From Gammaproteobacteria bacterium (GTDB lineage: Bacteria; Pseudomonadota; Gammaproteobacteria; DSM-16500): a stretch of DNA of 13,624 nucleotides. A program made the translations under genes and the position numbers. This document shows, piece by piece, positions 1-8,340 of this stretch (within the stretch, counting starts at the first letter, position 1; every line of letters begins with the position of its first letter). The DNA is taken from contig SCTP01000234.1 in NCBI GenBank assembly GCA_004322325.1, positions 1-13,624 on the forward strand. Direction: 5' to 3'. The notes below the pieces were generated by a model that ran no database searches, had not been told where the DNA came from, and saw nothing but the letters and a program-made list of their open reading frames with translations.

Positions 1-115
1 CACAGTGGTACCCTTCTGTTGCACATTGAGGGGGAGAGGTTCGGCCGTAAGCCGTCATACAAGGGAATAAAATGAGCAAGATAGCGACCACCAGCTCTTT
101 CCCTTTGATTAACAT
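1..115 (-). CDS. 5' end of a secreted-protein gene (partial, runs off left edge)
   Basis: An ATG at 113-115 (minus strand) opens a frame that stays open for 38 codons to the window edge. A strong ribosome binding site, GAAGGAG, lies 8 nt upstream. The peptide begins MLIKGKELVVAILLILFPC, which is a lysine-containing n-region followed by a hydrophobic core. It then continues TAYG and a polar Cys-containing stretch (QCATEGYHC). This is a typical Sec signal peptide with likely cleavage after TAYG; a lipoprotein is less likely because no clean lipobox is seen. Nothing of the mature domain is visible, so the function is unknown. The gene is divergent from the TSUP exporter gene and shares its upstream region. 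Confidence 0.6.
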   Translation of the reverse strand, partial: MLIKGKELVVAILLILFPCMTAYGRTSPPQCATEGYHC

Positions 116-144
116 GGCATTCACTCCTTCTTATACTTTTTCTC

Positions 145-217
145 TCCACATAAAGCCATTTTACTCTATAATGCGTGCTTTTTACTGTTAAATCGACTCT
201 ATTAGCGCTAATATAGT
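145..217 (+). promoter_or_regulatory. Candidate promoter(s) and operator upstream of the TSUP exporter gene
   Basis: A perfect -10 hexamer TATAAT lies at 167-172, with a TCCACA -35-like element at 145-150 (16-nt spacer). A second -10-like TATAGT at 212-217 follows a weak TTAAAT. A perfect 14-bp palindrome, TATTAGCGCTAATA (200-213), overlaps that second -10 and lies about 35 bp before the start codon. The palindrome looks like a homodimeric repressor site. The promoter assignment is inference from hexamer matches only. Confidence 0.35.
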
Positions 218-247
218 AATTAATAAGGGAAAATTCGATAGGAGCCC

Positions 248-1087
248 GTGTTGACGATTATCACTTTCTCCATCCTCTTACTCTTCTTTTCTTTCATTGC
301 AGGCTTATTAGGCGCGCTGACAGGCTTGGGCGGTGGGGTCGTTGTCATTCCCGTCTTAGTTTTACTCTTTCATATTAATATCCACTATGCGATGGGCGCT
401 TCGCTTATCTCCGTTATGGCTACCTCCTCAGGAACGGCGGCCGCTTATTTACGGGAAGGTTATACCAATCTCCGCATTGGAATTTTCCTTGAAACAGGTG
501 CTGTGATTGGCGCGTTGATTGGCGCTTCCTTAGTGGCGGTGGTCCCTAAAACATTTCTCGCGGTTTTATTTAGCTTCGTGTTATTTTTTTCTGCTTACTT
601 AACCATTCGGCGCAAAGAAGATCATGAATCTTTCTCATCCTCTCATCCATGGGCAGTAGAATTAAAATTAAATGGCAGCTATCCTCAACAGAATCGGATC
701 ATTCCTTATTCTGTTCAACATGTTCCCTATGCCCTTACCGTGATGGGCTTAGCGGGTATTTTTTCTGGATTACTGGGCATTGGCTCCGGGGCTTTAAAAG
801 TATTAGCCATGGATCAAGCTTTACGCTTACCTTATAAAGTAGCGACCACCACCAGCAATTTCATGATTGGAATTACAGCGGCAGCGAGTGCAGGGATTTA
901 TTTTTCGGATGGTTACATTCATCCCACCATTACCTTTCCAGTGATGATTGGTGTCATCATGGGTTCTTTCTTTGGTGCAAGAATATTAACCCGGTTGCAT
1001 CATCGCACGTTGCGGGTGATTTTTAGTATGGTGATTTGTATCATGGGATTGCAAATGTTATACAAAGCAATGACAGGAGCGATTTAA
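248..1087 (+). CDS. TauE/SafE (TSUP) family membrane exporter
   Basis: This is an inner-membrane protein of 279 residues, the usual TSUP size, with about eight hydrophobic helices. The family moves sulfite, organosulfur compounds or other small anions; the substrate here cannot be read. The two family repeats are visible: GLLGALTGLGGGVVVIPVL near residues 19-37 and GIFSGLLGIGSGALKVLAM near residues 170-190. The start is GTG 248 or TTG 251. AGGAG at 240-244 is only 3 nt before GTG but 6 nt before TTG, so TTG 251 may be the real start. The DUF1634 gene begins directly after the stop codon, and this pair is a common arrangement for the two families. A palindromic operator candidate lies upstream. 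Confidence 0.9.
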   Translation: MLTIITFSILLLFFSFIAGLLGALTGLGGGVVVIPVLVLLFHINIHYAMGASLISVMATSSGTAAAYLREGYTNLRIGIFLETGAVIGALIGASLVAVVPKTFLAVLFSFVLFFSAYLTIRRKEDHESFSSSHPWAVELKLNGSYPQQNRIIPYSVQHVPYALTVMGLAGIFSGLLGIGSGALKVLAMDQALRLPYKVATTTSNFMIGITAAASAGIYFSDGYIHPTITFPVMIGVIMGSFFGARILTRLHHRTLRVIFSMVICIMGLQMLYKAMTGAI

Positions 1088-1453
1088 ATGTATTCTGTTA
1101 AAAAAATGGAAGAAGTACTAAGTATCACTTTATTGATTGGTATCTTAATTGCCATGGCTCTGGTTGTTTTAGGTAGTATTTTATATTTGCTGCAATATGG
1201 TAGTGATCCTCTTCAAGTTGAGTTATTGCAAACAGATGCTACTCAAACGAACATTAAAAAAATAGGGCAAGCCGCTTTAACCTTTTCACCCGCTGGTATT
1301 ATTGAATTAGGATTATTAGTACTCGTCGTTACGCAATTTTTGCGTGTGGCAATATTAACATGGTTTTATGCAGTAACACGTGATATATGGTTTACGATAT
1401 TTAGTGGGTTTATTTTATTGGTGCTAATTGGTAGTTTAATTTGGCGGAATTAA
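1088..1453 (+). CDS. DUF1634 family small membrane protein
   Basis: A 121-residue protein with three hydrophobic segments (about residues 10-35, 68-90 and 98-118). A polar loop lies between the first two, and the stretch FSPAGIIELGLLVLVVTQFLRV is typical of DUF1634. The family is often encoded next to TauE/SafE exporters and is presumed to be an accessory subunit, but no activity is established. The ATG directly follows the TAA of the exporter gene, and AGGAG inside the exporter's last codons serves as the ribosome binding site, so translational coupling is likely. From here to about 2265 the DNA is clearly more AT-rich than the exporter gene before it. Confidence 0.82.
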   Translation: MYSVKKMEEVLSITLLIGILIAMALVVLGSILYLLQYGSDPLQVELLQTDATQTNIKKIGQAALTFSPAGIIELGLLVLVVTQFLRVAILTWFYAVTRDIWFTIFSGFILLVLIGSLIWRN

Positions 1454-1467
1454 TAGAGAAAATAAAT

Positions 1468-2265
1468 ATGAAAATTATTCAAATTAGTGATACTCATCTA
1501 TTTGCAACTGAACATTTAACCATGTTTGGAGTTAAAACTAACATAAAATTACAAGAAGTAATTAAAAACGTTACTGAAGAAGAGATAGATGCGGATATGA
1601 TTTTTCTGACAGGTGATATTTCACAAGATGAAACATTCCAATCCTATCAGAAAGCTGTGCATTATTTCTCAAAATTAAATATACCTATTTATTGGATTCC
1701 AGGCAATCATGATAATGTTACCCAGATGGAAGCTGCTTTTAAAAGTGATATAAAATTTATCCGAACAGAGCAATTATCTTTACCTAATTGGGATTTTATT
1801 TTTTTAAACACCAAAAAAGAGGGGACGGGACTTGGCTATTTATCTGAATCTGATTTACAGAGATTAAAAAATAAATTATCTATTACGGCAGATAAAAATA
1901 TAGCGATTATCATGCATCATCATCCTATTGAAGTGGGAACACCATTGATTGATCATTACATTTTACAAAATAAAAGTGAATTTTGGGATATTGTCGCAGG
2001 AACACAAGTAAAGCTAATCATGTGTGGACACGTTCATGGTGATTATAAACTTAAATACCAAAATATCATGATTGAATCCGCACCTGCGACATGCCTTCAA
2101 TTGCAAAAAGGTACTCAGGAATTAAAAATAGACAACCAGATTGGATTTAAAATATATTTTTTTGATGAAAACACTTATCATACTATTTCTAAGATGTGGC
2201 TAGGAAATGAAGTCGCTTGCCCCTCACACCCCAAAAATGATTTAATATCTACCAGCTCTTTCTAA
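1468..2265 (+). CDS. CpdA-like class III cyclic nucleotide phosphodiesterase, copy 1 (AT-rich)
   Basis: A cytosolic calcineurin-like metallophosphoesterase of 265 residues, similar to 3',5'-cAMP phosphodiesterase CpdA. All metal-binding motifs of class III enzymes are present: D8-x-H10 (SDTHLF), GD (G49-D50, in GDISQD), GNHD (79-82), HHH (150-152) and GHVH (187-190). A TTG at 1441 would add nine residues. ATG 1468 is preferred because the protein then starts MKIIQISD like the family and matches copy 2 in length; the ribosome binding site is weak for either start. It is clearly paralogous to the protein at 4682-5479 but its DNA is near 30% GC, unlike emrAB downstream. cAMP is the likely substrate but not proven. 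The reading frame is intact. Confidence 0.82.
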   Translation: MKIIQISDTHLFATEHLTMFGVKTNIKLQEVIKNVTEEEIDADMIFLTGDISQDETFQSYQKAVHYFSKLNIPIYWIPGNHDNVTQMEAAFKSDIKFIRTEQLSLPNWDFIFLNTKKEGTGLGYLSESDLQRLKNKLSITADKNIAIIMHHHPIEVGTPLIDHYILQNKSEFWDIVAGTQVKLIMCGHVHGDYKLKYQNIMIESAPATCLQLQKGTQELKIDNQIGFKIYFFDENTYHTISKMWLGNEVACPSHPKNDLISTSSF

Positions 2266-2269
2266 GTTA

Positions 2270-3178
2270 GTGGCATTAAACATGATTTCTTTACACCATC
2301 TTACCCAAACCAAGAATTTTAAAAAGTTCGTTATTATCTCTTTTTTCACCCTGAGCGCCCTCACCTGGCTCAGCCTCCACCTCTACCATCACTACTACCT
2401 CAGTACCGACGATGCTTACGTGAATGCCAACGTCGTCCAAATCGCACCTCGCGTGACTGGAAAAGTGGTACGGTTATATGTCACCAATAATCAATACGTC
2501 AAAAAAGATGCGCCGCTTTTTGATATCGATCCTGAGCCATTCCAATTAGCAATGAATTCTGCTCAAGCTGAACTCGCTCTTGCCACCGCAGAATTAGAAA
2601 ATGCCGCCAACACACAAACGCGTGTACTCGCTTTAGTGAAAAAGAAATTTTTATCGCCACAAGAGGGTGATAACGCTGTTGCTAATTTCAAAACAGCCTC
2701 AGCTAAAGTGGAACAAGCAAAAACTCAGCTAGCCGAAGCTAACCTGAATTTGCAATATACCAAAGTCGCCGCACCCGCAAACGGCTGGGTCACGAATGTA
2801 ACGGTACGAGTAGGGGGTATCGTGTCAGAAAATGATGCGTTGTTCGTGTTAATCAGTAATGAAGAATTTTGGGTCGATGCGAATTTTAAAGAAACGGAAA
2901 TGGAAACGATTAAACCCACACAAACCGCCACCATTGTAGCAGATATGTACCCTCACCATGTTTTTAACGGCATTGTCGAAAGTATTAGTGGCGGTGCCGG
3001 CACCGTTTTTTCTTTACTCCCACCACAAAACGCCACCGGCAATTGGGTCAAAGTAACGCAACGCGTTCCCGTGCGTATCCATATCTTGAATCCTGATCCG
3101 CATTTTCCCTTGCGCATCGGTACCTCAGCGACAGTGACGATCCGTTTGAACTCAACCCAACCGACTTCCACCTCATGA
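2270..3178 (+). CDS. emrA: EmrA-like HlyD-family membrane fusion protein
   Basis: A periplasmic adaptor anchored by one N-terminal helix (about residues 20-38), joining an inner-membrane pump to an outer-membrane channel. The hallmark after the helix is STDDAYVNANVVQIAPRV, followed by the biotinyl-lipoyl half motif and a short Ala/Gln/Leu-rich coiled-coil hairpin (about 95-160). The second lipoyl half is VAAPANGWVTNVTVRVGG, then come beta-barrel segments ending near TVTIRL. At 302 residues it is shorter than E. coli EmrA (about 390), mainly in the hairpin. The start is GTG 2270 or ATG 2282 (four residues shorter); neither has a good ribosome binding site. It overlaps emrB by 4 bp (ATGA). No TolC-type gene is in the window. 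Confidence 0.88.
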   Translation: MALNMISLHHLTQTKNFKKFVIISFFTLSALTWLSLHLYHHYYLSTDDAYVNANVVQIAPRVTGKVVRLYVTNNQYVKKDAPLFDIDPEPFQLAMNSAQAELALATAELENAANTQTRVLALVKKKFLSPQEGDNAVANFKTASAKVEQAKTQLAEANLNLQYTKVAAPANGWVTNVTVRVGGIVSENDALFVLISNEEFWVDANFKETEMETIKPTQTATIVADMYPHHVFNGIVESISGGAGTVFSLLPPQNATGNWVKVTQRVPVRIHILNPDPHFPLRIGTSATVTIRLNSTQPTSTS

Positions 3179-4695
3179 CAAAAGCACTCTACCAATCTCT
3201 CTCCTCCATGGATCGATGGTTAATCACGCTTGTCATCATGGCAGCCGCATTGATGGAAGTGATTGACACCACCATCATTAACGTCGCTTTGCCTCACATG
3301 CAAGGCTCACTTGGCGCCTCTTCTGACGAAATTACCTGGACACTCACTAGCTACATCGTTTCGGCTGCCATTTGCATGCCTCTTACCGGCTATCTGTCCG
3401 ATCGTTTCGGCAGAAAAAAATATCTTATTTTTTCGATCGCTAGTTTCACCTTCGCCTCCGCTCTCTGCGGAGCAGCAACCTCACTCAGTGAAATCGTCTT
3501 TTTTCGCTTATTACAAGGCATCTTTGGCGCCGGCTTAGTCCCCCTCTCCCAAGCCATTCTCGCTGATGTATTTCCACCCGAGGAACGTGGCAAAGCCATG
3601 GCGATTTGGGGCATTGGCGTGATGGTCGGCCCTATTTTAGGCCCCACGTTAGGCGGTTATCTCACCGATATTTTAAATTGGCGTTGGACTTTTTACGTTA
3701 ACGTTCCTGTCGGTATTTTTACGCTTCTCTTAATCAACGTTTTACCCAATACACCCCTCCAATCACGCCGTATGGATTGGGCAGGCTTAACGCTTATTTC
3801 CCTCGCCATCGGCGGACTGCAATATGTCTTAGACCGTGGCAATCAAGAAGATTGGTTTAGCTCCACCTCGATTTGTATCATCAGCTATATTGCGATAACC
3901 GCGTTTCTCGGCTTTCTTTTGCATAACATGAATGCTAAACGGCAACCCGTGTTTGATATGCGAATTTTTAAAGATAAAAATTTTACGATTTCCAGTCTCT
4001 TACTATCCCTCTTTTGTTTAGCTTTATATGGCATGACCGTTGTGCAGCCGATTATGATGGAAGGCTTTCTCAATTATCCCGCGTTAACCACCGGCTTAAT
4101 GTTAGCTCCGCGCGGCATCAGCGGTATGATTAGCATGATTATTGTCGGCAAACTCATCACACGCGTCGATCCACGAGCCTTAGTTATCGCTGGTATTTTT
4201 ATCAGCATTAGTGGTATGTGGATCGCAACACACTATTATTCTTTGGACATCAGCACCGCTTGGTTAGTCTGGCCCATGTTCTTACAAGGGTTTGGCCTAG
4301 GGATGGTTTTCGTTCCCCTTTCCACCATCGCCTATGCCACCTTACCTGCTCATTTGCGCACAGAAGCAGCCGGTCTCTATAACTTACTACGCACGATTGG
4401 CGGATCCATTGGCATTTCTATCGTCATCACGCTTTTCACTCGACGCACGCAGTTATTCTGGAATGGATTAGGTGGCTCAATTCAATTATATAATCCTGCT
4501 TTATTAAACTATCTCAATCCTCTCAACTTACAACCTACCGACGCATTAAGCGCCATCGTCCTCAGTGATGAGTTATATCGACAAGCCGCGATGGTTTCAT
4601 TTGTGAATGTGTTTACATTTATTATGGGATGCTTCGTACTGATGATCCCCTTGGTGATGTTACTGAAAAAAAATGGCGTTACTAATAGCCTTTAG
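3175..4695 (+). CDS. emrB: EmrB/QacA-type MFS multidrug efflux pump (DHA2, 14 TM)
   Basis: A proton-driven drug exporter of the inner membrane, 506 residues with about 14 hydrophobic helices, the usual size for the DHA2 family. Visible motifs are IDTTIINVALP (residues 30-40, motif D1), GYLSDRFGRKK (72-82, motif A) and the antiporter motif C GVMVGPILGPTLGG (148-161). The start ATG overlaps the emrA stop codon (ATGA), so the pump and adaptor are translationally coupled and probably form a tripartite complex with an outer-membrane channel encoded elsewhere. The last 14 bp overlap the 3' end of the convergent phosphodiesterase gene, and no terminator hairpin is seen there. Confidence 0.93.
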   Translation: MTKALYQSLSSMDRWLITLVIMAAALMEVIDTTIINVALPHMQGSLGASSDEITWTLTSYIVSAAICMPLTGYLSDRFGRKKYLIFSIASFTFASALCGAATSLSEIVFFRLLQGIFGAGLVPLSQAILADVFPPEERGKAMAIWGIGVMVGPILGPTLGGYLTDILNWRWTFYVNVPVGIFTLLLINVLPNTPLQSRRMDWAGLTLISLAIGGLQYVLDRGNQEDWFSSTSICIISYIAITAFLGFLLHNMNAKRQPVFDMRIFKDKNFTISSLLLSLFCLALYGMTVVQPIMMEGFLNYPALTTGLMLAPRGISGMISMIIVGKLITRVDPRALVIAGIFISISGMWIATHYYSLDISTAWLVWPMFLQGFGLGMVFVPLSTIAYATLPAHLRTEAAGLYNLLRTIGGSIGISIVITLFTRRTQLFWNGLGGSIQLYNPALLNYLNPLNLQPTDALSAIVLSDELYRQAAMVSFVNVFTFIMGCFVLMIPLVMLLKKNGVTNSL

Positions 4696-5479
4696 CCTCC
4701 GCATCAAACATACCCACGTATTCCGCCACACGCCGTACAGCCGTCTCGATATGTCCATCCTCATATAAATCGATCCATCGATACCCTGGTGGTATATTTT
4801 CCAAACTAAATTCATCCTGGCATTTAAACTGGATACACGTTGAAGGTACGGCATAACATTTTACATGATGCAATAATTTCGCCACTTCTTGATGAACGTG
4901 CCCAAATAAAACTGTATTCACTTGTGGATATTGTTGGAGGATACGCCAAAACTCATCGGCATTCTGCAACCCGAGATTATCTAACCATTTTGAACCCACT
5001 GGAAAAGGTTGGTGATGAAACATCACGATGGCGTGATGCTCAGGATATTTTTGTAAACAGTGTTGCAGATAAACTAATTCTGATTCTTCAAAGAAACCTT
5101 CCACGGAATTTGTTTTATGGGAATTTAACAAAATAATATGCCAATTTTTTAAAACAATATGACGCTCACTTGAAATCGTCGCTAACGGATAAACTTTCGC
5201 CATCACGCGAGGGTCATCATGATTTCCCGGTACGCAATACACTGGCACTCTAAAAGACTCCAACGCACGTGCCACACGCACATACGCTTCATGAGAATTA
5301 TCTTGCGATATATCCCCTGATAAGAGAATAATATCGATGTGTTTTTCGTCTCGATGCAAAAGGTCAATCACCGCTTGGAAACTTTCTTCTGTTTTCACCC
5401 CAAGCAACTCTCTTTCTGCGTCGGCAAATAAATGAATGTCGCTCAGTTGGATTAGCCTAAAAGGAGCTTTTTTGTTCAT
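4682..5479 (-). CDS. CpdA-like class III cyclic nucleotide phosphodiesterase, copy 2
   Basis: A 265-residue cytosolic metallophosphoesterase with the complete class III motif set: D14-x-H16 (SDIHLF), GD (G55-D56, in GDISQD), GNHD (85-88), HH (155-156) and GHVH (193-196). The likely role is hydrolysis of 3',5'-cAMP as for CpdA, but other phosphodiester substrates are possible. It is a paralogue of the protein at 1468-2265, sharing LGVKT/FGVKT, GDISQD, PGNHD, NW and LQN...EFW blocks, but its DNA is near 50% GC. The start ATG 5477-5479 has AAGGA 7 nt upstream. It is divergent from the response regulator gene and its 3' end overlaps emrB. Confidence 0.88.
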   Translation of the reverse strand: MNKKAPFRLIQLSDIHLFADAERELLGVKTEESFQAVIDLLHRDEKHIDIILLSGDISQDNSHEAYVRVARALESFRVPVYCVPGNHDDPRVMAKVYPLATISSERHIVLKNWHIILLNSHKTNSVEGFFEESELVYLQHCLQKYPEHHAIVMFHHQPFPVGSKWLDNLGLQNADEFWRILQQYPQVNTVLFGHVHQEVAKLLHHVKCYAVPSTCIQFKCQDEFSLENIPPGYRWIDLYEDGHIETAVRRVAEYVGMFDAEAKGY

Positions 5480-5572
5480 CTTATTTTCCTTTATCCTATA
5501 CTAATACTATAGCTGCTAGTGAGAAAAAATAATTTTTTTTATTAAAAACAAATAGTTAAGAAGGTATACCCC
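5480..5572. promoter_or_regulatory. Divergent AT-rich promoter region between phosphodiesterase and response regulator genes
   Basis: This 93-bp gap must hold the promoters of both divergent genes. On the minus strand a TATAGT hexamer (about 5506-5511) has only a weak -35. On the plus strand a run of T and A at 5528-5546 precedes AAGAAGG (5558-5564), the ribosome binding site of the response regulator gene. No clear operator or hairpin is seen. Confidence 0.35.
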
Positions 5573-5983
5573 ATGGCGAAACCGCTAAAAACGCCCTCCG
5601 TCCTAGTAACAGACGATAACCCAGATAATCGCGTCATGGCAATTGAATGCTTCCGTGCGCTTCTCCCCCATGCTTATCCCGATGAAGCGGGTAATGGGGA
5701 AATAGCTCTTAACTTAGTGAGGGAAAAAATTCGCTTGACGGGAAAAAGTTATGATTTGATCATGATGGATTACCAAATGCCAGGGCTCAATGGACAGGAA
5801 ACGACGTTAAAAATTCGGGAAATGGAAGCTTCATTAAAAGAAGAAGAAAAAAGCATCATTATTACGTGGTCGGCAGCGAAAATTTCACCTTATGAACAAG
5901 CTAATGCGATTGTGAAAAAACCGCTAATAAAAGATGACTTAGAACTGCTTTTGATTGAATATGGGTATATTTTAAATGAATAA
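5573..5983 (+). CDS. Stand-alone receiver-domain response regulator (CheY-like)
   Basis: A 136-residue protein made of one receiver domain with no output domain. The acidic pair D14-D15 (VTDDN), the phosphoacceptor D66 (MMDYQMPGLNG), the switch threonine T98 (IITWS) and the lysine K116 (KKPL) are all present, so it should accept phosphate from a histidine kinase and act by protein contact. No kinase gene is in the window. The start ATG has AAGAAGG upstream at good spacing. Only 16 bp separate it from the secreted-protein gene downstream, so co-transcription is likely. An insertion-like stretch before D66 (REKIRLTGKSYD) resembles receivers found in hybrid kinases. Confidence 0.85.
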   Translation: MAKPLKTPSVLVTDDNPDNRVMAIECFRALLPHAYPDEAGNGEIALNLVREKIRLTGKSYDLIMMDYQMPGLNGQETTLKIREMEASLKEEEKSIIITWSAAKISPYEQANAIVKKPLIKDDLELLLIEYGYILNE

Positions 5984-5999
5984 ATAAGGATGTATTGTT

Positions 6000-6752
6000 A
6001 TGCGATTGCAAAGGAAACACGTCGTTGCCATTTTTCTTGCTGCTTCACAAGTCAGTTTTGCCATCCCGAGTGGCACCGCGCTTGTCTCAGGGTTTGCTCG
6101 TGATTTTTTATCCAATAAACCAATTTCTGATGCAAAAATAACCGTTTTAGAAACGGGTACCGTTTTAAAAACAGACATCAATGGAAATTATGGCCCGATT
6201 AACTACCCGATTGGTCAACCCATCACGCTTATTTTTGAAAAAATAGGCTATGAAACCACACAATCGGGTACCGTGATGGTTCCTTCCACCGGCCTGACCG
6301 GAACGTATGACAATATTACTTTCCAAGTTCCTACCATCGAAACCTATTACATCATGGCTGCCATTATCGGTGCGGAGATTGATGACAACAGTTGTCATGT
6401 TGCTACCACGGTGACGGCTTATCACAAAACACTCGATGATATTCCGCAAGGTGAGCCAGGTGCGGTTATTACTTTAACACCGGCTGTTAATAACGCAGTG
6501 CCTTTTTATTTTGATATTTTTAAGAAAGGACCCTTAAAAGGTAAAACCAATCCTTTCACCAAAGGTCTGACTGAAACAACAGAAGATGGCGGTGTCGCTT
6601 TTTTTAATTTACCACCACGCAATGAACCTTATACTATCTCAGCGGTAAAATCCGGCACTGTTTTTAGCGAAGCGCAGTTTCTATGTCGAAAAGGAATGTT
6701 TATTAATATCAGCCCGCCAAAAGGTCCGATGGTACAAGAACCCTCTGGTTAA
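6000..6752 (+). CDS. Secreted protein with carboxypeptidase-regulatory-like beta-sandwich domain
   Basis: A 250-residue exported protein. Residues 1-21 form a signal peptide (basic MRLQRKH, hydrophobic VVAIFLAA, cleavage after SFA). Residues 25-95 follow the carboxypeptidase regulatory-like pattern: a VSGFARD strand, NKPISDAKITV, then KTDINGNYGPI and IFEKIGYETT. A second beta-rich half (about 113-240) carries two cysteines, C132 and C229, that could form a disulfide, and has a similar EDGGVAFFNLPP...YTISAVKSG pattern, suggesting a second related sandwich. No catalytic motif is seen. The ribosome binding site is AAGGA before ATG 6000. The stop codon is 4 bp from the end of the convergent permease gene. 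Function is unknown; binding or surface roles are guesses. Confidence 0.75.
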   Translation: MRLQRKHVVAIFLAASQVSFAIPSGTALVSGFARDFLSNKPISDAKITVLETGTVLKTDINGNYGPINYPIGQPITLIFEKIGYETTQSGTVMVPSTGLTGTYDNITFQVPTIETYYIMAAIIGAEIDDNSCHVATTVTAYHKTLDDIPQGEPGAVITLTPAVNNAVPFYFDIFKKGPLKGKTNPFTKGLTETTEDGGVAFFNLPPRNEPYTISAVKSGTVFSEAQFLCRKGMFINISPPKGPMVQEPSG

Positions 6753-6756
6753 AAGC

Positions 6757-8313
6757 TTATGATTTCACCGCAAAATAAAAAACAGATATCGTTAAAATCC
6801 CAATCACGATAAAATCGAGGCCAAAGGGAATGAGATTCAAACCGCCCCCAAATGTTCCTAGATAAGAAATAAGGGTTAAGGCAGTAAAATAAGGCACTAT
6901 CCACCAGGACGTCTGCCAGTGCTTGATCCAGAGGGTATTTTTTTCTCGATAAGAATAAAAAGCATAAAATAAAAGTCCTATGCTCAAGGCGATCATCATG
7001 CGCAACACGGTTTCCCACCCAGTCCAAAAGATTAATAAGCTGCAAATATAAAATGCCAATAAGGCAATCGTTTGCGCATAGGGTAAATGAAAAGGCCGGT
7101 GAACATCTGGTTGCGTTTTACGCAAGGCAACTAATGAAATAGGTCCTACAATATAGGAAACAATAAAACAGGAAATAACAAAGCCGACTAATTTTTGCCA
7201 GCCAGGAAACGGTAAAAAAAGTAACAGGCCGATGGCGTAATTGAGCAGCAACGCACGTAAGGGAACACCGTGAGGCGTGAGCTTCTTTAAACCGGCCGGT
7301 AAAAATCCGATCTCACTCAATCCATAAGCGACGCGAGCAGTCGAAGCCGTAAAAACAAAACCGGTGCCAAAGGGTGAGATCAACGCATCTGCATAAATAA
7401 TAATCACAAACCATATTAAACCCATGGCCGCCACAATACCTGTAAAAGGTCCACTATCACCGGCATAATGCAATTTATTCCATCCTTCTGCAAAAGCAGA
7501 TGGGCTAATGGCACCGATAAAAGCGATTTGCAAAAGTGCGTATAAAATCGTGCAAAAAATCATCGAGCCCATCAGGGCGAGTGGAATACTTCGTTGGGGA
7601 TTTTTAGTTTCACCCGCTAATTGCATGACGGTATTCGACCCAATAAAAGAGTAAATCACCCCACCTAGCGGTAAAGCAGCCACAATGCCATGCCATCCAT
7701 AAGGGAGAAACCCCTGTGGCGAGGCAGTAAAGTTAGCGGGATGAAACTGTCGTCCTATCAAGATAACCACTGTCGATAAAGGTACAATTAATTTTATCGC
7801 CGCAATGATGCTATTAGAACGGCTAAAGAATCGTGCTCCATAAAAATTTAATACACACATCACCATCATAATCGCCGCTGCCGCCACGATACCGAGGTAT
7901 GTCAACACGTGTGTATGTTGGACTGTTATCATCAACCCAGGGAGATAATTAGCTGAATACTGTAACAGTCCCATGGTTTCAACAGGCGCCACCGCCACAC
8001 TGGAAATCCAGACCATCCAACCAATCATAAAACTCATGAGTGGACCATGGCTTTGTTGGGCAAATTGAATCATGCCACCTGCCACGGGAAAAGCACTACT
8101 TAATTCAGCAAATGTTAAAGCGATCACCATCATCAACAAACCGCCTAACACCCATGAAATAACAGCAGCAGGCCCCGCAATTTGTGCTGCAAATAAAGGA
8201 CCAAATAACCATCCTGATCCGATGACACTGCTAATGCCAGCAAATAATAAACCTAATGGGCCAATCGTACGTTGAAAATTCATAAGATATGAATTTATCA
8301 AGAGAGGAAACAT
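6757..8313 (-). CDS. APC superfamily amino acid permease
   Basis: An inner-membrane transporter of up to 518 residues with 12 or more hydrophobic helices. The first helix holds the family motif SSVIGSGWLFGP, where the unwound glycine-rich stretch binds the amino-acid backbone. This is followed by the LTFAELSSAFPVAGG segment typical of amino acid/polyamine permeases. The substrate cannot be deduced. The start is uncertain: ATG 8313 gives MFPLLINSYL before MNFQRTIGP, while ATG 8283 would begin at MNFQRTIGP, which is where family homology normally begins and is preferred. Neither has a good ribosome binding site. It converges with the secreted-protein gene with no room for a separate terminator. 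Confidence 0.88.
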   Translation of the reverse strand: MFPLLINSYLMNFQRTIGPLGLLFAGISSVIGSGWLFGPLFAAQIAGPAAVISWVLGGLLMMVIALTFAELSSAFPVAGGMIQFAQQSHGPLMSFMIGWMVWISSVAVAPVETMGLLQYSANYLPGLMITVQHTHVLTYLGIVAAAAIMMVMCVLNFYGARFFSRSNSIIAAIKLIVPLSTVVILIGRQFHPANFTASPQGFLPYGWHGIVAALPLGGVIYSFIGSNTVMQLAGETKNPQRSIPLALMGSMIFCTILYALLQIAFIGAISPSAFAEGWNKLHYAGDSGPFTGIVAAMGLIWFVIIIYADALISPFGTGFVFTASTARVAYGLSEIGFLPAGLKKLTPHGVPLRALLLNYAIGLLLFLPFPGWQKLVGFVISCFIVSYIVGPISLVALRKTQPDVHRPFHLPYAQTIALLAFYICSLLIFWTGWETVLRMMIALSIGLLFYAFYSYREKNTLWIKHWQTSWWIVPYFTALTLISYLGTFGGGLNLIPFGLDFIVIGILTISVFYFAVKS

Positions 8314-8340
8314 CTAGTCAATGGCATTCGCGGAAGTGAT

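Noticed and set aside
2251-2262. 12-nt match (ACCAGCTCTTTC) with 90-101, possible attachment-site duplication around the left operon
   Set aside because: Several 12-nt matches are expected by chance in a window of this size, and no integrase or boundary signs accompany it.
4840-5136. 98-codon frame opposite the second phosphodiesterase gene
   Set aside because: Lies antisense to a gene with all catalytic motifs intact and shows no domain of its own.
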